A stretch of DNA of 5,643 nucleotides from Methanobacterium sp. (GTDB lineage Archaea > Methanobacteriota > Methanobacteria > Methanobacteriales > Methanobacteriaceae). Numbering within the stretch: the first letter of the stretch is position 1; each line of letters begins with the position of its first letter. A program made the translations under genes and the position numbers. Shown one piece after another: positions 5,182 to 5,643 of the stretch. Under the pieces are notes generated by a model. That model had not been told where the DNA came from and made no database searches. It was given only the letters and a program-made list of their open reading frames with translations. The DNA lies in contig JAJRAE010000202.1 in the NCBI GenBank assembly GCA_028682985.1, positions 1 to 5,643 on the forward strand, in the 5' to 3' direction.

Positions 5182-5643
5182 TTAGTTTTCTGCACTTAAT
5201 CTATTTTTGGAGAATAGAACCAGTCCAATGATAAACAGGATTACTGTTAACAAAATACTGGCATAAACCTGATAAGAGATGGCATCCCATCCACCACCAA
5301 AGATAAGAGTGGAGCGCAAAGCGTCCAGCGTATGGGTCCATGGCAGAATTTCATTATAGTTATGTCCCCAGAATTCCACGTTGGGCAACTGGAAGAAAGC
5401 TCCCACCAGGAAACTCAAAGGTATGGTGATCAGGGTTCCCAGATTAGCTGCCTGCCTGTCATTCTGGGCAAAGGCTGCTATTATCATACCAAGAGATATG
5501 GAAGCAACCCCACCAATAATACCCACCAGGATAGCTAGCAATATGGATGTCAAACCTCCCTGCCAGTGAAATCCCATGAAGACAGCGACCAGGAATAATA
5601 TTACGACTTGTATAGCTGCTATAATTGACCAGGGAATCATTCC
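5182..5643 (-). CDS. ABC-2 type transporter permease, C-terminal part (5' end cut by window edge)
   Basis: The frame is open through the right edge and ends at a TAA at 5182-5184, so only about the last 153 residues are present; the first Met visible (5640) is internal, not a start. Four membrane segments can be seen: one near the beginning, one at VGIIGGVASISLGMIIAAFA, one around LITIPLSFLVGAFFQLP, and the last at ILLTVILFIIGLVLF before the tail SKNRLSAEN. The stretch with NLGTLITIPLSFLVGAFFQLP followed by LPWTHTLDALR is characteristic of the ABC-2 exporter family, which includes DrrB-type drug exporters and polysaccharide or lipid exporters. These permeases work with a separate ATP-binding subunit, which would be expected upstream, outside the window. 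The methyltransferase gene follows in the same direction 24 bases later. Family is firm; the exported substrate is unknown. Confidence 0.9.
   Translation of the reverse strand, partial: GMIPWSIIAAIQVVILFLVAVFMGFHWQGGLTSILLAILVGIIGGVASISLGMIIAAFAQNDRQAANLGTLITIPLSFLVGAFFQLPNVEFWGHNYNEILPWTHTLDALRSTLIFGGGWDAISYQVYASILLTVILFIIGLVLFSKNRLSAEN

Noticed and set aside
5332..5569. Two overlapping short open frames on the plus strand
   Set aside because: Both are antisense to the ABC-2 permease, overlap each other in different frames and lack plausible products.
1..5643. Mobile element, CRISPR array, tRNA, rRNA or defence system
   Set aside because: No transposase, spaced repeats, terminal repeats or structured RNA gene could be recognised; base and codon use looks even across the genes.

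Overview
The window looks like a piece of a methanogen chromosome, most probably from Methanobacterium or a close relative in the Methanobacteriales. The main reasons are an AT-rich genome with very AT-rich spacers, archaeal TATA/BRE-like promoters, oligo-T terminator-like signals, and a gene set typical of that group: a CrtI-type desaturase beside a CruF-like membrane protein, an AarF/UbiB kinase-like protein, an archaeal Hsp20 and a tiny Gly-rich membrane protein. The taxon is inferred from gene content and style; there is no rRNA or marker gene here.

Layout. Bases 1-971 (minus) hold the first 323 codons of a phytoene desaturase-like FAD oxidoreductase whose C-terminus lies beyond the left edge. 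Upstream of it on the same strand is a multi-pass carotenoid-biosynthesis (CruF/DUF422-like) protein (1094-1861). A 72-base divergent spacer separates this pair from an AarF/ABC1/UbiB atypical kinase on the plus strand (1934-3607). Then come, also on plus, a small heat-shock protein (3704-4144) with its own promoter and ribosome binding site, and a 118-residue membrane protein (4201-4557). A 9-bp hairpin at 4554-4576 separates these from a convergent minus-strand pair: a class I SAM-dependent methyltransferase (4579-5157) and, 24 bases upstream of it, the C-terminal part of an ABC-2 type permease that runs off the right edge.

How the genes may work together. The left half is an isoprenoid-themed block: a desaturase-type flavoprotein and a CruF-type hydratase-like protein, divergent from a UbiB protein, a family usually linked to quinone and other prenyl-lipid metabolism. 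Methanobacteriales are not known to make quinones and are not noted for C40/C50 carotenoids, so the real substrates of this block are the most interesting open question. Hsp20 is a stress chaperone with independent control. The right-hand pair is probably one transcript: an exporter permease followed by a soluble methyltransferase, which suggests export or detoxification of a small molecule, but the substrate cannot be read from the sequence. I see no mobile element, CRISPR array, tRNA or rRNA.
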